This document shows positions 28,644 to 38,032 of a stretch of 64,000 nucleotides of DNA, one piece after another (within the stretch, counting starts at the first letter, position 1; every line of letters starts with the position of its first letter). This DNA is from Mycobacterium triplex (GTDB lineage Bacteria > Actinomycetota > Actinomycetes > Mycobacteriales > Mycobacteriaceae), in assembly GCF_000689255.1 (NCBI RefSeq), contig NZ_HG964446.1:4705809-4769808 (forward strand), read 5' to 3'. A model generated the notes under the pieces. That model was not told the origin of the DNA. It did no database searches and saw only the letters and a program-made list of their open reading frames with translations. The translations under genes were made by a program, and so were the position numbers.

Positions 28644-30323
28644 GTGGTCCAAGATTCAGCCCCTGCCCTGGACACGCCATGGCGACGCCCCGGCGCCCTG
28701 CGGTACGCGCTGGACCGGATTCGCGGGATCGCTAGACCACCGGTCACCGTCACCGAGCCACCGGCCGACATCGCGATCGATCGCGACGTCGACGTACCAA
28801 CTCGTGACGGAACCATATTGCGTATCAACATCTTTCGAAAGGGCCAAGAAGCGCGCCCGGTCATCCTGAGCATCCATCCCTACGGCAAGGACGAGCTACC
28901 GAGCCGGCGCGGCAAGAAGTCGACGTTCTCGACCCAGTACCGCGTCTTGCGCCAGCCCACCCCACTGGCTTTCTCCACCCTGACGGGTTGGGAGGCGCCG
29001 GACCCGGCGTGGTGGGTGCCGCAGGGATTCATCGTGGTCAATGCCGACTCGCGCGGCTGCGGGCATTCCGCCGGTACCGGCAAGCTGCTGTCACGGCAGG
29101 AGGCCGAGGACACCTACGACCTGGTGCAGTGGATCGCCGACCAGCCCTGGTGCGACGGCAACGTGGTCATGCTCGGTGTGTCTTATCTGGCCATCAGCCA
29201 GTACGCCGTCGCCGCCCTGCAGCCGCCGGCGTTGCGCGCGATCTGCCCCTGGGAAGGTTTCACCGACGCCTACCGCGACTTGGCCTTTCCGGGCGGCGTC
29301 CGCGAGACCGGCTTCACTCGGCTCTGGTCCCGCAACTTGCGCCGCACGCGGCAGAGCTATGACTTCGCACGGGTACAGCAGGATCATCCGCTGCGCGACG
29401 AATTGTGGCGCTCGGTGGTGCCCGACCTGACCGCGATCACGGTGCCGATGCTGGTGTGCGGCAGCTTCTCGGACAACAACCTGCACAGCCGCGGCTCGAT
29501 CCGGGCGTTCACCCAATGCGGCTCCAAGCACGCCCGCCTCTACACCCATCGCGGCGGCAAATGGGCGACCTTCTACTCCGACGCCCGCCGGACCGAGCAG
29601 CTGAGCTTCTTCCGCGACGTGTTGAACGGCGTGGCCGGTTCGCGCAGCATACGGCTCGAGGTGCGCGAGGATCGCGAGACCGTCACCGCCGTCCGCGAAG
29701 AATCCGAGTGGCCACTGGCCCGAACACGTTGGCGGGCTTTATATCTGGGTGGACCCGGGCTGTTGACACCCGAGCAGCCCAAGACGCCGGGCAGCGTCGC
29801 TTTCGAAACACGCTCTCGCGCAGCCGCATTCAGCTGGACGCTCCCCACGGACCTCGAGCTGACCGGGCCGATGGCCGCACGGTTGTGGGTTGAGCTGGAA
29901 GGTTGCGACGACGCGAACCTGTTCGTCGGCGTCGAGAAGTGGCGCCACGGACGCTACGTCGGATTCGAGGGGTCCTACGGCTACGGCCGCGACCGGGTGA
30001 CCACCGGGTGGCAGCGGGTGGCGTTGCGCGCGCTCGACCCCGCGCTGTCGCAGCCGTGGGAACCCGTCCCGCGTTGCACCGAGCCGCAACCGCTCTCCGG
30101 CGGCGAGGTGGTCGCCGTCGACGTCGCGCTGGGCCCGTCGGCGACGCAGTTCCGCGCGGGCGAACAGCTGCGCCTGGTGGTCGCGGGGCGCTGGTTGTGC
30201 CCGACCAATCCGCTGATCGGTCAGATGCCCGCCGCCTACGCCAACTCAGCGAAAGGTCGCATCACACTGCACTGGGGCCCGCGGTACGACGCGCATCTGT
30301 TGATTCCGGAGATCCCCGGCTGA
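28644..30323 (+). CDS. CocE/NonD-type hydrolase (X-Pro dipeptidyl-peptidase S15 family), Rv1215c-like
   Basis: This 559-residue alpha/beta hydrolase belongs to the cocaine-esterase/acylase group. The N-terminal part contains VPTRDGTILRINIFRKG, the nucleophile elbow is GVSYLAIS, and the C-terminal jelly-roll domain is of XPDP type (AARLWVELEGCDDANLFVGV, RAGEQLRLVVAGRWL). The GTG at 28644 follows GGTGGAGG. It lies 30 bases after the ICMT-like gene and may be in the same transcript. The substrate is unknown; no signal peptide is evident. Confidence 0.9.
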   Translation: MVQDSAPALDTPWRRPGALRYALDRIRGIARPPVTVTEPPADIAIDRDVDVPTRDGTILRINIFRKGQEARPVILSIHPYGKDELPSRRGKKSTFSTQYRVLRQPTPLAFSTLTGWEAPDPAWWVPQGFIVVNADSRGCGHSAGTGKLLSRQEAEDTYDLVQWIADQPWCDGNVVMLGVSYLAISQYAVAALQPPALRAICPWEGFTDAYRDLAFPGGVRETGFTRLWSRNLRRTRQSYDFARVQQDHPLRDELWRSVVPDLTAITVPMLVCGSFSDNNLHSRGSIRAFTQCGSKHARLYTHRGGKWATFYSDARRTEQLSFFRDVLNGVAGSRSIRLEVREDRETVTAVREESEWPLARTRWRALYLGGPGLLTPEQPKTPGSVAFETRSRAAAFSWTLPTDLELTGPMAARLWVELEGCDDANLFVGVEKWRHGRYVGFEGSYGYGRDRVTTGWQRVALRALDPALSQPWEPVPRCTEPQPLSGGEVVAVDVALGPSATQFRAGEQLRLVVAGRWLCPTNPLIGQMPAAYANSAKGRITLHWGPRYDAHLLIPEIPG

Positions 30324-30330
30324 CCGGGAA

Positions 30331-31545
30331 CTAGACCCAGACGCCCTTGCCGACCGCGACCACGCCGCCGGCGCTGATCGCGAAGCGTTCCCGATCCTTT
30401 TCCAGATCCACCCCGACCATTTCGCCGGGTCCGATCACGACGTTCTTGTCCAGGATCGCGTGGCGAACCACCGCGCCGCGGCCCACCCGGGTCCCCGGCA
30501 TGATCACACTGCCCTCGACGATGGCGCCGTCGTCGACCACCACGTTCGACGACAGCACGGAGTTGCGCACCGAGGCCGCCGAGACGATGCTGCCCGCGCC
30601 GACCACCGACTCTTGGGCGGAGCCGCCGTTGACGAACTTCGCCGGCGCCAGGTTCTCCGTGGCGCCGCGAATCGGCCAGCGCCGGTTGTACAGATTGAAC
30701 ACCGGGTGCACCGACACCAGGTCCATGTGCGCGTCGTAAAACGCGTCCAGCGTCCCGACGTCGCGCCAGTAGGCGCGGTCGCGATCGGTGGCGCCGGGCA
30801 CCTCGTTGTCGCTGAAGTCGTAGACCGCGGCCATCCCGTCGTCGACCAACCGCGGAACGATGTCGCCACCCATGTCGTGATCGGAGTGGTCGTCGTCGGC
30901 GTCGGCGCGAATCGCGTCGACGAGCACCTTGGTGGTGAAGATGTAGTTGCCCATCGAGACGAATGTCGTATCCGGATCGTCGGGGGTGCCCGGCGGCTCG
31001 AGTGGCTTTTCGACGAACCCCCTGATCCGGCCGGACTCGTCGGAGTCGATACAACCGAACGCCGACGCCTCACTGCGCGGCACCCGGATGCCGGCCACCG
31101 TCGCGCCGGCGCCGCTGTCGATGTGGAAGCGGACCATCTGCTCGGGGTCCATCCGGTACACGTGGTCGGCGCCGAAAACCACTATGTAGTCCGGATCTTC
31201 GTCGTAGATCAGGTTCAGGGACTGATAGATCGCGTCGGCGGACCCGGTGTACCAGCGCGGGCCGAGGCGCTGCTGTGCCGGCACCGGGGTGATGTACTCG
31301 CCGGCCAGACCGGACAGCCGCCAGTTCTGCGAGATGTGTCGGTCGAGTGAATGCGACTTGTATTGCGTGAGAACGCAGATCCGCAAGTATCGGGCATTGA
31401 CGAGGTTGGACAGCACGAAGTCGATCAGCCGATAGGCGCCTCCGAAGGGAACTGCGGGCTTGGCCCGGTCCGCGGTCAGCGGATACAGCCGCTTGCCCTC
31501 ACCGCCGGCCAGGACGATGCCCAGCACGTGTGGTGCTTCCCTCAT
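30331..31545 (-). CDS. glgC: Glucose-1-phosphate adenylyltransferase GlgC
   Basis: This enzyme makes ADP-glucose for alpha-glucan and maltose-1-phosphate synthesis. It has 404 residues. The N-terminal nucleotidyltransferase part has VLAGGEGKRLYPLTADRAKPAVPFGG and the active-site region VVFGADHVYRMD. The C-terminal left-handed beta-helix is rich in hexapeptides (SVIMPGTRVGRGAVVRHAILDKNVVI). It is divergent from glgM, which uses its product; the 215-base region between them carries a perfect palindrome. It is convergent with the CocE-like hydrolase, where M. tuberculosis carries PE14. Confidence 0.96.
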   Translation of the reverse strand: MREAPHVLGIVLAGGEGKRLYPLTADRAKPAVPFGGAYRLIDFVLSNLVNARYLRICVLTQYKSHSLDRHISQNWRLSGLAGEYITPVPAQQRLGPRWYTGSADAIYQSLNLIYDEDPDYIVVFGADHVYRMDPEQMVRFHIDSGAGATVAGIRVPRSEASAFGCIDSDESGRIRGFVEKPLEPPGTPDDPDTTFVSMGNYIFTTKVLVDAIRADADDDHSDHDMGGDIVPRLVDDGMAAVYDFSDNEVPGATDRDRAYWRDVGTLDAFYDAHMDLVSVHPVFNLYNRRWPIRGATENLAPAKFVNGGSAQESVVGAGSIVSAASVRNSVLSSNVVVDDGAIVEGSVIMPGTRVGRGAVVRHAILDKNVVIGPGEMVGVDLEKDRERFAISAGGVVAVGKGVWV

Positions 31546-31653
31546 GGCTCCAAACCTATCGGCCGTCGCGAACCGCTGCCAGGGGGAATCCCTTCGGCCG
31601 CGATTGCGACGGGCTGTCCGTCAAGGTATTTGGCAAACTTGACGCGCCGCTCA

Positions 31654-31669
31654 CCGTAATCGATTACGG
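31654..31669. promoter_or_regulatory. Perfect 16-base palindrome between glgC and glgM
   Basis: CCGTAATCGATTACGG is fully symmetric. It lies 92 bases before the glgM start and 108 bases before the glgC start in their divergent promoter region. It is AT-rich in the middle against a GC-rich background, as expected for an operator. The protein that binds it is not known. Confidence 0.5.
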
Positions 31670-31760
31670 CGTCCGGCGCGCGGCGGCAACACCACAGATT
31701 CACCAGCCGCTTTTCCATCCGACTCGCGGGCGGCGACGCAAGCGAACTACGGTGCGGTGT

Positions 31761-32924
31761 ATGCGGGTGGCGATGATGACTCGGGAGTACCCACCGGACG
31801 TCTACGGGGGAGCCGGCGTACACGTCACCGAGCTCGTCGCCCAACTGCGCCGACTGTGCACGGTCGACGTGCACTGCATGGGCGCGCCGCGGCCGGGCGC
31901 CATTGCGCATGAGCCCGATGCACGACTGCACAACGCCAACGCCGCGTTGTCGACGCTGTCGACGGACCTGGTGATGGCAAACGCGGCAGCCGAAGCCACG
32001 GTGGTGCACTCGCACACTTGGTACGCCGGCATGGCCGGGCACCTGACCGCGCTGCTCTACGACATCCCGCACATCCTGACCGCCCACTCGCTCGAGCCGC
32101 TGCGGCCGTGGAAGGCCGAACAACTCGGCGGCGGCTACCGCGTCTCGTCGTGGGTGGAGCGCACCGCGGTGCAGGCGGCCGATGCCGTCATCGCGGTGAG
32201 CTCCGGCATGCGCGAGGACGTGCTGCGGGTCTACCCGACGCTGGATCCCAGCCAGGTGCACGTCGTCCGCAACGGAGTCGACAGCGACGTGTGGTATCCG
32301 TCCGGACCGGTAGACACCGGGTCGGTGCTGGCCGAGATCGGGGTGGATCCGAACCGGCCGATGGTGGCGTTCGTCGGGCGGATCACCCGACAGAAGGGCG
32401 TCGGCCACTTGGTCGCTGCCGCGCACCAATTCAGCCCGGACGTGCAACTGGTGTTGTGCGCCGGCGCGCCCGATACCCCGAAAATCGCCGAGGAGGTACG
32501 CACCGCGGTCGACGAGCTGGCCCGCACCCGCACCGGCGTGTTCTGGATCCGGGAGATGCTGCCCATCGGGGAACTACGCGAAATACTTTCGGCAGCGACA
32601 GTTTTCGTGTGCTCGTCGGTGTACGAGCCGTTGGGCATCGTGAACCTCGAGGCGATGGCGTGTGCGGCCGCGGTGGTGGCCTCCGACGTGGGCGGAATAC
32701 CGGAGGTGGTCGTCGACGGAGTCACCGGCTCGCTGGTGCATTACGACGCCGACGACCCGCGCGGATACCAGGCGCGATTGGCTGAAGCGGTCAATGAGCT
32801 CGTCGCGGACCCGGCGAGAGCCGAGCGCTACGGGCGCGCCGGACGCCAGCGTTGCATCGAGGAATTCTCCTGGGCGCACGTGGCCGAACAGACGCTTGAG
32901 ATTTACCGGAAGGTGTGTTCTTAG
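31761..32924 (+). CDS. glgM: Alpha-maltose-1-phosphate synthase GlgM (GT4 glycosyltransferase)
   Basis: This 387-residue GT4 glycosyltransferase is the mycobacterial enzyme annotated glgA in older work. It makes alpha-maltose-1-phosphate from ADP-glucose and glucose-1-phosphate, feeding the GlgE alpha-glucan pathway. It has MTREYPPDVYGGAGVHV at the N-terminus, HSHTWYAGMAGHL, the C-terminal nucleotide site VGRITRQKG, and the E-x7-E motif in YEPLGIVNLEAMA. The ATG at 31761 matches the family length. It is divergent from glgC. Confidence 0.94.
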   Translation: MRVAMMTREYPPDVYGGAGVHVTELVAQLRRLCTVDVHCMGAPRPGAIAHEPDARLHNANAALSTLSTDLVMANAAAEATVVHSHTWYAGMAGHLTALLYDIPHILTAHSLEPLRPWKAEQLGGGYRVSSWVERTAVQAADAVIAVSSGMREDVLRVYPTLDPSQVHVVRNGVDSDVWYPSGPVDTGSVLAEIGVDPNRPMVAFVGRITRQKGVGHLVAAAHQFSPDVQLVLCAGAPDTPKIAEEVRTAVDELARTRTGVFWIREMLPIGELREILSAATVFVCSSVYEPLGIVNLEAMACAAAVVASDVGGIPEVVVDGVTGSLVHYDADDPRGYQARLAEAVNELVADPARAERYGRAGRQRCIEEFSWAHVAEQTLEIYRKVCS

Positions 32925-32946
32925 CTGCCCCCGACACCTTGGCGGC

Positions 32947-33114
32947 TTAGCTGGTGACGCCTTTTAGTTCGTCCCCCAGGGCAGCGGCTTCGTCGGGCGT
33001 CAACTCGACGACGAGACGGCCACCACCTTCAAGTGGTACCCGCATTACGATGCCGCGCCCCTCCTTAGTCGCTTCCAGAGGACCGTCTCCGGTCCGGGGC
33101 TTCATCGCCGCCAT
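32947..33114 (-). CDS. Small DUF3117 protein, Rv1211-like
   Basis: This is a 55-residue cytoplasmic protein with the conserved head MAAMKPRTGDGPLEATKEGR and a compact beta-rich body (GRLVVELTPDEAAALGDEL). The family is nearly invariant in actinobacteria and has no known function. The ATG at 33114 has GGAG six bases upstream; the frame runs on to 33357 without conservation. It stands alone between convergent glgM and the upstream tagA strand. Confidence 0.9.
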   Translation of the reverse strand: MAAMKPRTGDGPLEATKEGRGIVMRVPLEGGGRLVVELTPDEAAALGDELKGVTS

Positions 33115-33297
33115 CGAGTGCTCCCTCCAGATTCGAGTTCGCCCGTCCTCGCGAGCCTGGTCGGCGGCGAGCTTGTCCCGCCAGCGGATTTCCAGCCATA
33201 CCCGACTTTGAACTGCCAAATCACTCCCCCATTGTTCCCTATTCCGGTCGCTAAATGCACAAGACCCGTCCGTAGGGCCCGCCGCGGGGGGTCGGGA

Positions 33298-33313
33298 GCC
33301 CGGTTTGCCGGGC
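33298..33313 (-). terminator. Hairpin after tagA
   Basis: GCCCGG (33298-33303), TTTG and CCGGGC (33308-33313) form a six-base stem with a tetraloop 16 bases beyond the tagA stop codon. No T-run follows. It is a plausible terminator for the gpgS to tagA strand. Confidence 0.4.
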
Positions 33314-33328
33314 CCGCGGCTCGGGCCG

Positions 33329-33907
33329 TCATCGAGGCGAGGGCACCCAGCAATCACGCACGTGGTCGTCGACCATCCCGGTCGCCTGCATCAGCGCGTA
33401 CGCGGTGGTGGGGCCCACGAAACGGAATCCGCGGCGTTTGAGTTCTTTCGCCATGGCCTTGGATTCGTCAGTAGCGGAAGGGATTTCGGAGCCGTCGGCG
33501 GGGCGTGGCCGCGACGGGGGCGCGAACGACCACAACAGCTCGGACAGCTCTTCCGACGTGCCCAACTCCGCGGCCGCGCGTGCGTTGGCAATCGTCGCGT
33601 CGATCTTGGCCCGGTTGCGGACGATGCCGGTGTCGGCCATCAGCCGTTGCACGTCGGCGTCGGTGAAGCGCGCGACCTTTTCGATGTCGAACCCGGCGAA
33701 CGCGCGCCGGAAATTCTCCCGTTTGCGCAGGATCGTCAGCCACGACAGGCCGCTCTGAAAGGCCTCCAGGCTCATCCGCTCGAACAGCGCCACCCCGCCG
33801 CGCAGCGGGCGGCCCCATTCCTGGTCGTGATAGTCGCGGTACAGGTCGAAGTCGGGCCCCGGCCGGCCCACCGCCCAGCTGCAGCGAATCCGCCCGTCGT
33901 CGGTCAC
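33329..33907 (-). CDS. tagA: DNA-3-methyladenine glycosylase I
   Basis: This 192-residue helix-hairpin-helix base-excision glycosylase removes 3-methyladenine from alkylated DNA. It has the family head RCSWAVG, HDQEWGRPL, FERMSLEAFQSGLSWLTIL and the C-terminal GPTTAYALMQATGMVDDHVRDCW. Cysteine and histidine at both ends fit the zinc-snap of the Tag family. The GTG start overlaps the stop of the DivIVA-domain gene (GTGA). Confidence 0.95.
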   Translation of the reverse strand: MTDDGRIRCSWAVGRPGPDFDLYRDYHDQEWGRPLRGGVALFERMSLEAFQSGLSWLTILRKRENFRRAFAGFDIEKVARFTDADVQRLMADTGIVRNRAKIDATIANARAAAELGTSEELSELLWSFAPPSRPRPADGSEIPSATDESKAMAKELKRRGFRFVGPTTAYALMQATGMVDDHVRDCWVPSPR

Positions 33908-34251
33908 GCCGGATCCTCGCCCGGGGCATCCTCGGCTTTCGCCGCCTCGTCACCGGCTTCCGTCCCGGCCGCGTTGACGGCCGCCAGCTGGCCCCGCAGC
34001 GCTTCGAGCTCGCGGGCCAGCCGGTCCAGCACCCAGTCCACCTCGCTGGTCTTGTATCCGCGCAGTACCTGGGTGAACTTGACCGCATCGACGTCGGTGC
34101 CCGTGACACCGTAGGCGGGCAGCACGGTCGCCGTGGTCCCCCGAGGCAGCGGCGGCAACTGCTCACCACGCCCGAACAGCAGGCTCGCCGCGCCGAACAG
34201 CACGATCGCCACCAGCACCAACACCACGATGTAGAGCAAGACCAACGCCAC
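33904..34251 (-). CDS. Small membrane protein with DivIVA-like repeat, Rv1209-like
   Basis: This 115-residue protein has one N-terminal membrane helix (MALVLLYIVVLVLVAIVLFGAASLLF). A DivIVA-type segment follows (DAVKFTQVLRGYKTSEVDWVLDRLARELEALRGQL), probably a short coiled coil, and then an acidic Ala/Glu-rich tail. DivIVA repeats usually place proteins at curved or polar membrane, so a link to cell-pole organisation is possible but unproven. It is coupled to tagA by GTGA and lies 47 bases after gpgS. Confidence 0.85.
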   Translation of the reverse strand: MALVLLYIVVLVLVAIVLFGAASLLFGRGEQLPPLPRGTTATVLPAYGVTGTDVDAVKFTQVLRGYKTSEVDWVLDRLARELEALRGQLAAVNAAGTEAGDEAAKAEDAPGEDPA

Positions 34252-34298
34252 GGCATCGATAGTGCCCTATACCGCCGACAAGACGGCGAGCGTGGGCC

Positions 34299-35267
34299 CT
34301 ATCGGGGTCTAACCCCGTTCATCGGCGGCCGGTCGGACAGCGACACCGGCCAGGTGCGCTGGGTGTAGCCCTCGCCGTCGGCGAAGAACTGCGTCAGCCC
34401 GACCCCGGAGTCGGGGATGCCGCAGCGCGAGAGCAGGGTGGCGATCACCTGGCGGCTCATCGCGCCCAGCTCGGCCAGCGGCCGGTTGCGGTGCGCCCGC
34501 ACACCCAGGTTGACCTGGGCGATCGCGTCCAGACCCAGCCGGTCGAAGGTGTCGACCAGCAGGCCGATCTCCACGCCGTAACCCGGGGCGAACGGCAGCG
34601 AGGTCAGCAGTTCGCGGCTGGCCGCGTATTCGCCGCCGAGGGGCTGCAGCACGCAACCCAGCTCGGGTCGCAGCGCCGCCAGCAGGGGCCGGGCCACCAG
34701 TTCCGTGACCCGCCCGCCGCCGGTGGCCGCGTCCGCATGCGTCTCGCCCTGGTTGAGCGGGCGCCGGTAGAAGCTTTTGACCAGGTGAATGCCGTCGCCG
34801 AGCAGCAGGGGCCCCAGCAGCCACGGCACGAACATCGGGTGCGGGTTGATCAGGTCGGAGTCGACGAACACCACGATGTCGCCGCTGGTCGCGGCAAGCG
34901 AACGCCACAACGCCTCGCCCTTGCCGGGCCGGGTCGCGACCTCGGGCAGCGCCTGTTCGCGGCTGACCACGCGGGCGCCGGCAGCGATGGCACGGATTTC
35001 GGTCTCGTCCGTCGAGCCGGAGTCCAGCACGATCAGCTCGTCGACGAGACCGTCGATCAGCGGCGAGATGCTGCCGACCACCGAGGCGATGGTTTGTTCC
35101 TCGTCGAGGGCCGGCAGCACCACCGAGACGGTCCGGGCGTCCTTGGCCTCTTCCAGCTGCTTGATCGTCCAGGTGGGACGGCTCCAGCTGCGCTGAGACA
35201 GCCACTGCCGCGCGGCGGCGGCCCCACTGCCGGTCAGCTGCCCGGCGACCAGGTCGGATGCCGTCAT
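34299..35267 (-). CDS. gpgS: Glucosyl-3-phosphoglycerate synthase GpgS
   Basis: This 322-residue retaining GT81 glycosyltransferase starts methylglucose lipopolysaccharide synthesis by moving glucose from an NDP-sugar to 3-phosphoglycerate. It has VVLPALDEEQTIASVV, the metal-binding DSDLINPHP (DXD-type), VKSFYRRPL and the acceptor region RVTELVARPLLAALRPEL. The start is ATG 35267, whose codon overlaps the folP2 stop (ATGA). Upstream folP2 and downstream small genes are arranged as in M. tuberculosis. Confidence 0.95.
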   Translation of the reverse strand: MTASDLVAGQLTGSGAAAARQWLSQRSWSRPTWTIKQLEEAKDARTVSVVLPALDEEQTIASVVGSISPLIDGLVDELIVLDSGSTDETEIRAIAAGARVVSREQALPEVATRPGKGEALWRSLAATSGDIVVFVDSDLINPHPMFVPWLLGPLLLGDGIHLVKSFYRRPLNQGETHADAATGGGRVTELVARPLLAALRPELGCVLQPLGGEYAASRELLTSLPFAPGYGVEIGLLVDTFDRLGLDAIAQVNLGVRAHRNRPLAELGAMSRQVIATLLSRCGIPDSGVGLTQFFADGEGYTQRTWPVSLSDRPPMNGVRPR

Positions 35268-36139
35268 GCCAGTCCTCTCACCGTGCGCGCCGGCGGGCGG
35301 ATGCCCTGGATCGAGGCGACCATTTCCAGGACGCGGCGAGTTTCGGCGACCTGATGCACCCGAAACACGCGCACCCCGGCGGCGGCTGCCAGGGCGGTCG
35401 CTGCCAGCGTCCCCTCAAGCCGTTCGGTCAATGCCACCCCCAGAGTCTCCCCGACGAAGTCCTTGTTACTCAAAGCCATCAGCACGGGCCATCCGGTATT
35501 AACAAGTTCGCTCACGTGGCGCAACAGGACCAACCCGTGGAAGGTGTTCTTGCCCATGTCGTGCGTCGGGTCGATCAACACCCGGTCGGGGGCCACTCCG
35601 GCCGCGACCGCGCGCTCGGCGGCCCCGGTGACCTGACGGATCACGTCGTCGACAACGCCGCGCGTCGTTGTGCCGAAACTCACCCGAAACGGCCGCGTGC
35701 GCGGGCGCGCGCCACCGGTGTGCGAACACACCAGGCCCACGCCGAACTCCGCGGCGACCTCCGGCAACGCCGGGTCGACGCCCGCCCAGGTGTCGTTGAT
35801 CAGGTCCGCGCCCGCCGCGCAAGCCAGTCTGGCCACTTCCGAGCGCCAGGTGTCGACGCTGATCAGCTGGTCCGGGTAGGCGCCGCGCAGCCATTCGATG
35901 AACGGCACCAGCCGGGCGGTCTCGGTGCTCGCGTCGACGTTCTCGCCGGGACCCGCCTTCACGCCGCCCACGTCGATGAGGTCGGCACCGTCGGCGACGG
36001 CCCGGTGGACGGCGGCTCGGGCCGCTTCGTCGCTGAACGTCGCGCCCTGGTCGAAGAACGAGTCCGGCGTGCGGTTGATGATCGCCATGACCAGCGCGCG
36101 ATCCGCGGCGACGGGTCGGCCGCACAGAGTTGACTGCAC
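35264..36139 (-). CDS. folP2: Dihydropteroate synthase homolog FolP2
   Basis: This 291-residue TIM-barrel protein of the DHPS family has MAIINRTPDSFFDQGATF, LIDVGGVKAGPG, LISVDTWRSEVARLACAAGADLINDTW, VLIDPTHDMGKNTFHG and the C-terminal FRVHQVAETRRVLEM. The second mycobacterial copy is reported not to replace FolP1 in folate synthesis, so its real substrate is uncertain. GTG 36139 gives a full family-length core; the frame continues into fadD6 and that part is a shadow. It is coupled to gpgS. Confidence 0.92.
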   Translation of the reverse strand: MQSTLCGRPVAADRALVMAIINRTPDSFFDQGATFSDEAARAAVHRAVADGADLIDVGGVKAGPGENVDASTETARLVPFIEWLRGAYPDQLISVDTWRSEVARLACAAGADLINDTWAGVDPALPEVAAEFGVGLVCSHTGGARPRTRPFRVSFGTTTRGVVDDVIRQVTGAAERAVAAGVAPDRVLIDPTHDMGKNTFHGLVLLRHVSELVNTGWPVLMALSNKDFVGETLGVALTERLEGTLAATALAAAAGVRVFRVHQVAETRRVLEMVASIQGIRPPARTVRGLA

Positions 36140-36215
36140 ACGTCCATAGTGCCGGGTGACCGCGCCGGGCGTGGCCCGGGGATCGGTCGTCGAGGGTGAC
36201 GACAGGGCGCGACAC

Positions 36216-38000
36216 TCAGCCTTGCGGTCGCTTACCCGCCGCGACCTCGTCCGGGTATTCGTCGTAGTACGGCACATAGCCCTCGTCGCGACCGGCCAGC
36301 ACGTACAACGGGTCCGTAACGTCGGGTCCGTAGGCCTGGTCGCGCAACTCCACCTTGCGGCTCTTGAAGGTCGTGGTGTGCTCCAGCGTCTTGACCACCC
36401 GCACGAACAGCGGCAGCGCGTAGGCCGGCAACTGCCCGTACACCGCGCGGGCCAACCCCTTGCCGTCGAACTGGGCACCCTCGCGCAACTGCACCGCGGC
36501 CATCCCGGCACGCCCCCCGGTGCGGGGCACCTCGACGCCGAAGACCGTGCACTCCTCGACGGTCTGGTCCGACGCCAGCGCCGCCTCGACCTGTGTGGTG
36601 GCGACGTTCTCGCCCTTCCAGCGGAAGGTGTCGCCGAGCCGGTCGACGAACGCGGCGTGCCGCATGCCCTGCGGGCTCATCACGTCGCCGGAGTTGAAGT
36701 AGCAGTCGCCGTCGCGGAAAGCGTTGCGCACCAACTTCTTTTCGCTCGACGCCTGGTCGGTGTAGCCGTCGAACGGCTGCAGCCGGTTGACCGGGCTGAG
36801 CAACAGACCGGGCCGGCCGGCCGGCACCCGGCGCACCCGGCCGTTGGCGTCGCGAAGCGGAGCGCCGGTGTCGGGGTCGTACTCGACGTACACCAGCGGC
36901 AACGGCGCGATGCCCGTCGACCCGGGCACATTGAAGATGTTGATGAAGGCCGTGTTGCCCTCGCTGGAGGCGTAGAACTCACACACCCGCGAGATGCCGA
37001 ACCGCTTGGTGAATTCCTGCCAGATCTCCGGCCGCAACCCGTTGCCGGCGATCAGGCGCACCTTGTGCTTGCGGTCGGTGTCCTTGGGCGGCTGGTTGAG
37101 CAGATAGCGGCAGATCTCGCCGATGTAGATGAACGCGGTGGCCTCGCTGTCGATGACCTCGTCCCAGAACTTCGACGCCGAAAACGACTTGCCCAGCGCC
37201 AACGTCGCCCCGGAGTTGATCGCCGACGACAGCGCCACCGTCAGCGCGTTGTTGTGGTACAGCGGCAGGCAGCTGTACAGGGTGTCGGAGTTCTTCAGCC
37301 GCAGCCCCAGTCCGCCGAACGCCGCCAGCGCCTTCAGCCAGCGCAGATGCGTCATCACGCTGGCCTTGGGGTACCCGGTGGTCCCCGACGTGAAGATGTA
37401 GAACGCGGTGTCGCGGGCCTGAACCGCCGCCACCGAATCGGGGTTGGTGGCCACGGCGCCCGCGGCGAAGCGCTCCAGGTCTTCGATGGGCAGAGTGGTG
37501 GCGGTGCCCGCCGAACCGGACTCGGCGACGGCGCTGACCAGGTCGGTCTCCGCGATCAGCACCTTGGCGTCCAGCATGCCCAGGCTGTGCGCGAGCACGT
37601 CGCCGCGCTGGTGGTAGTTGAGCATGCCGGCGACGGCCCCGCACTTGACGGTGGCCAGCATGGCCAGCACCGTGTTCGGCGAGTTACGCAGCATGATCGC
37701 GACGACGTCGCCGTGGCCGACGCCGCGCGCGGCCAAGACGGCGGCATACCGGTTGGCGGCCGCGTTGGCCTGGCGGTAGGTGAGTTGCTGGTCGCCGAAT
37801 CGCAGGAAGACCTTGTCGCCGTAGCGGGCGGCGCGCTCCTGGAACACGCTGCCGATCGATTTGTGCGATCCCGGCTGGGCCAACAGCCCGGTCAGCGCGC
37901 CGCGGACGATCGCCGGCATGTCGGCCAGTACGCCCGGCAGGCCCGACGCGATATCGGTCAGGCGGATCCGTCCGCGTGCTCCCCCGCCGTGATCGGACAC
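36216..38000 (-). CDS. fadD6: Fatty-acyl-CoA synthetase FadD6 (FATP/very-long-chain type)
   Basis: This 594-residue adenylate-forming enzyme activates fatty acids to CoA esters. The AMP-binding P-loop is FYIFTSGTTGYPKASV (about 195-210), followed by EFYASSEGN, DGDCYFNSGDV, VDRLGDTFRWKGENVATTQVE and the C-terminal lysine region TTTFKSRKVEL. The GTG at 38000 follows GAGGAAG and matches the family head (SDHGGGARGRIRLTD). The frame runs to 38048 without similarity. It may be co-transcribed with folP2 and with the LOG gene upstream. Confidence 0.95.
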   Translation of the reverse strand: MSDHGGGARGRIRLTDIASGLPGVLADMPAIVRGALTGLLAQPGSHKSIGSVFQERAARYGDKVFLRFGDQQLTYRQANAAANRYAAVLAARGVGHGDVVAIMLRNSPNTVLAMLATVKCGAVAGMLNYHQRGDVLAHSLGMLDAKVLIAETDLVSAVAESGSAGTATTLPIEDLERFAAGAVATNPDSVAAVQARDTAFYIFTSGTTGYPKASVMTHLRWLKALAAFGGLGLRLKNSDTLYSCLPLYHNNALTVALSSAINSGATLALGKSFSASKFWDEVIDSEATAFIYIGEICRYLLNQPPKDTDRKHKVRLIAGNGLRPEIWQEFTKRFGISRVCEFYASSEGNTAFINIFNVPGSTGIAPLPLVYVEYDPDTGAPLRDANGRVRRVPAGRPGLLLSPVNRLQPFDGYTDQASSEKKLVRNAFRDGDCYFNSGDVMSPQGMRHAAFVDRLGDTFRWKGENVATTQVEAALASDQTVEECTVFGVEVPRTGGRAGMAAVQLREGAQFDGKGLARAVYGQLPAYALPLFVRVVKTLEHTTTFKSRKVELRDQAYGPDVTDPLYVLAGRDEGYVPYYDEYPDEVAAGKRPQG

Positions 38001-38032
38001 GTGCTTCCTCGTTCCCCTCGACGCAGCCGACC

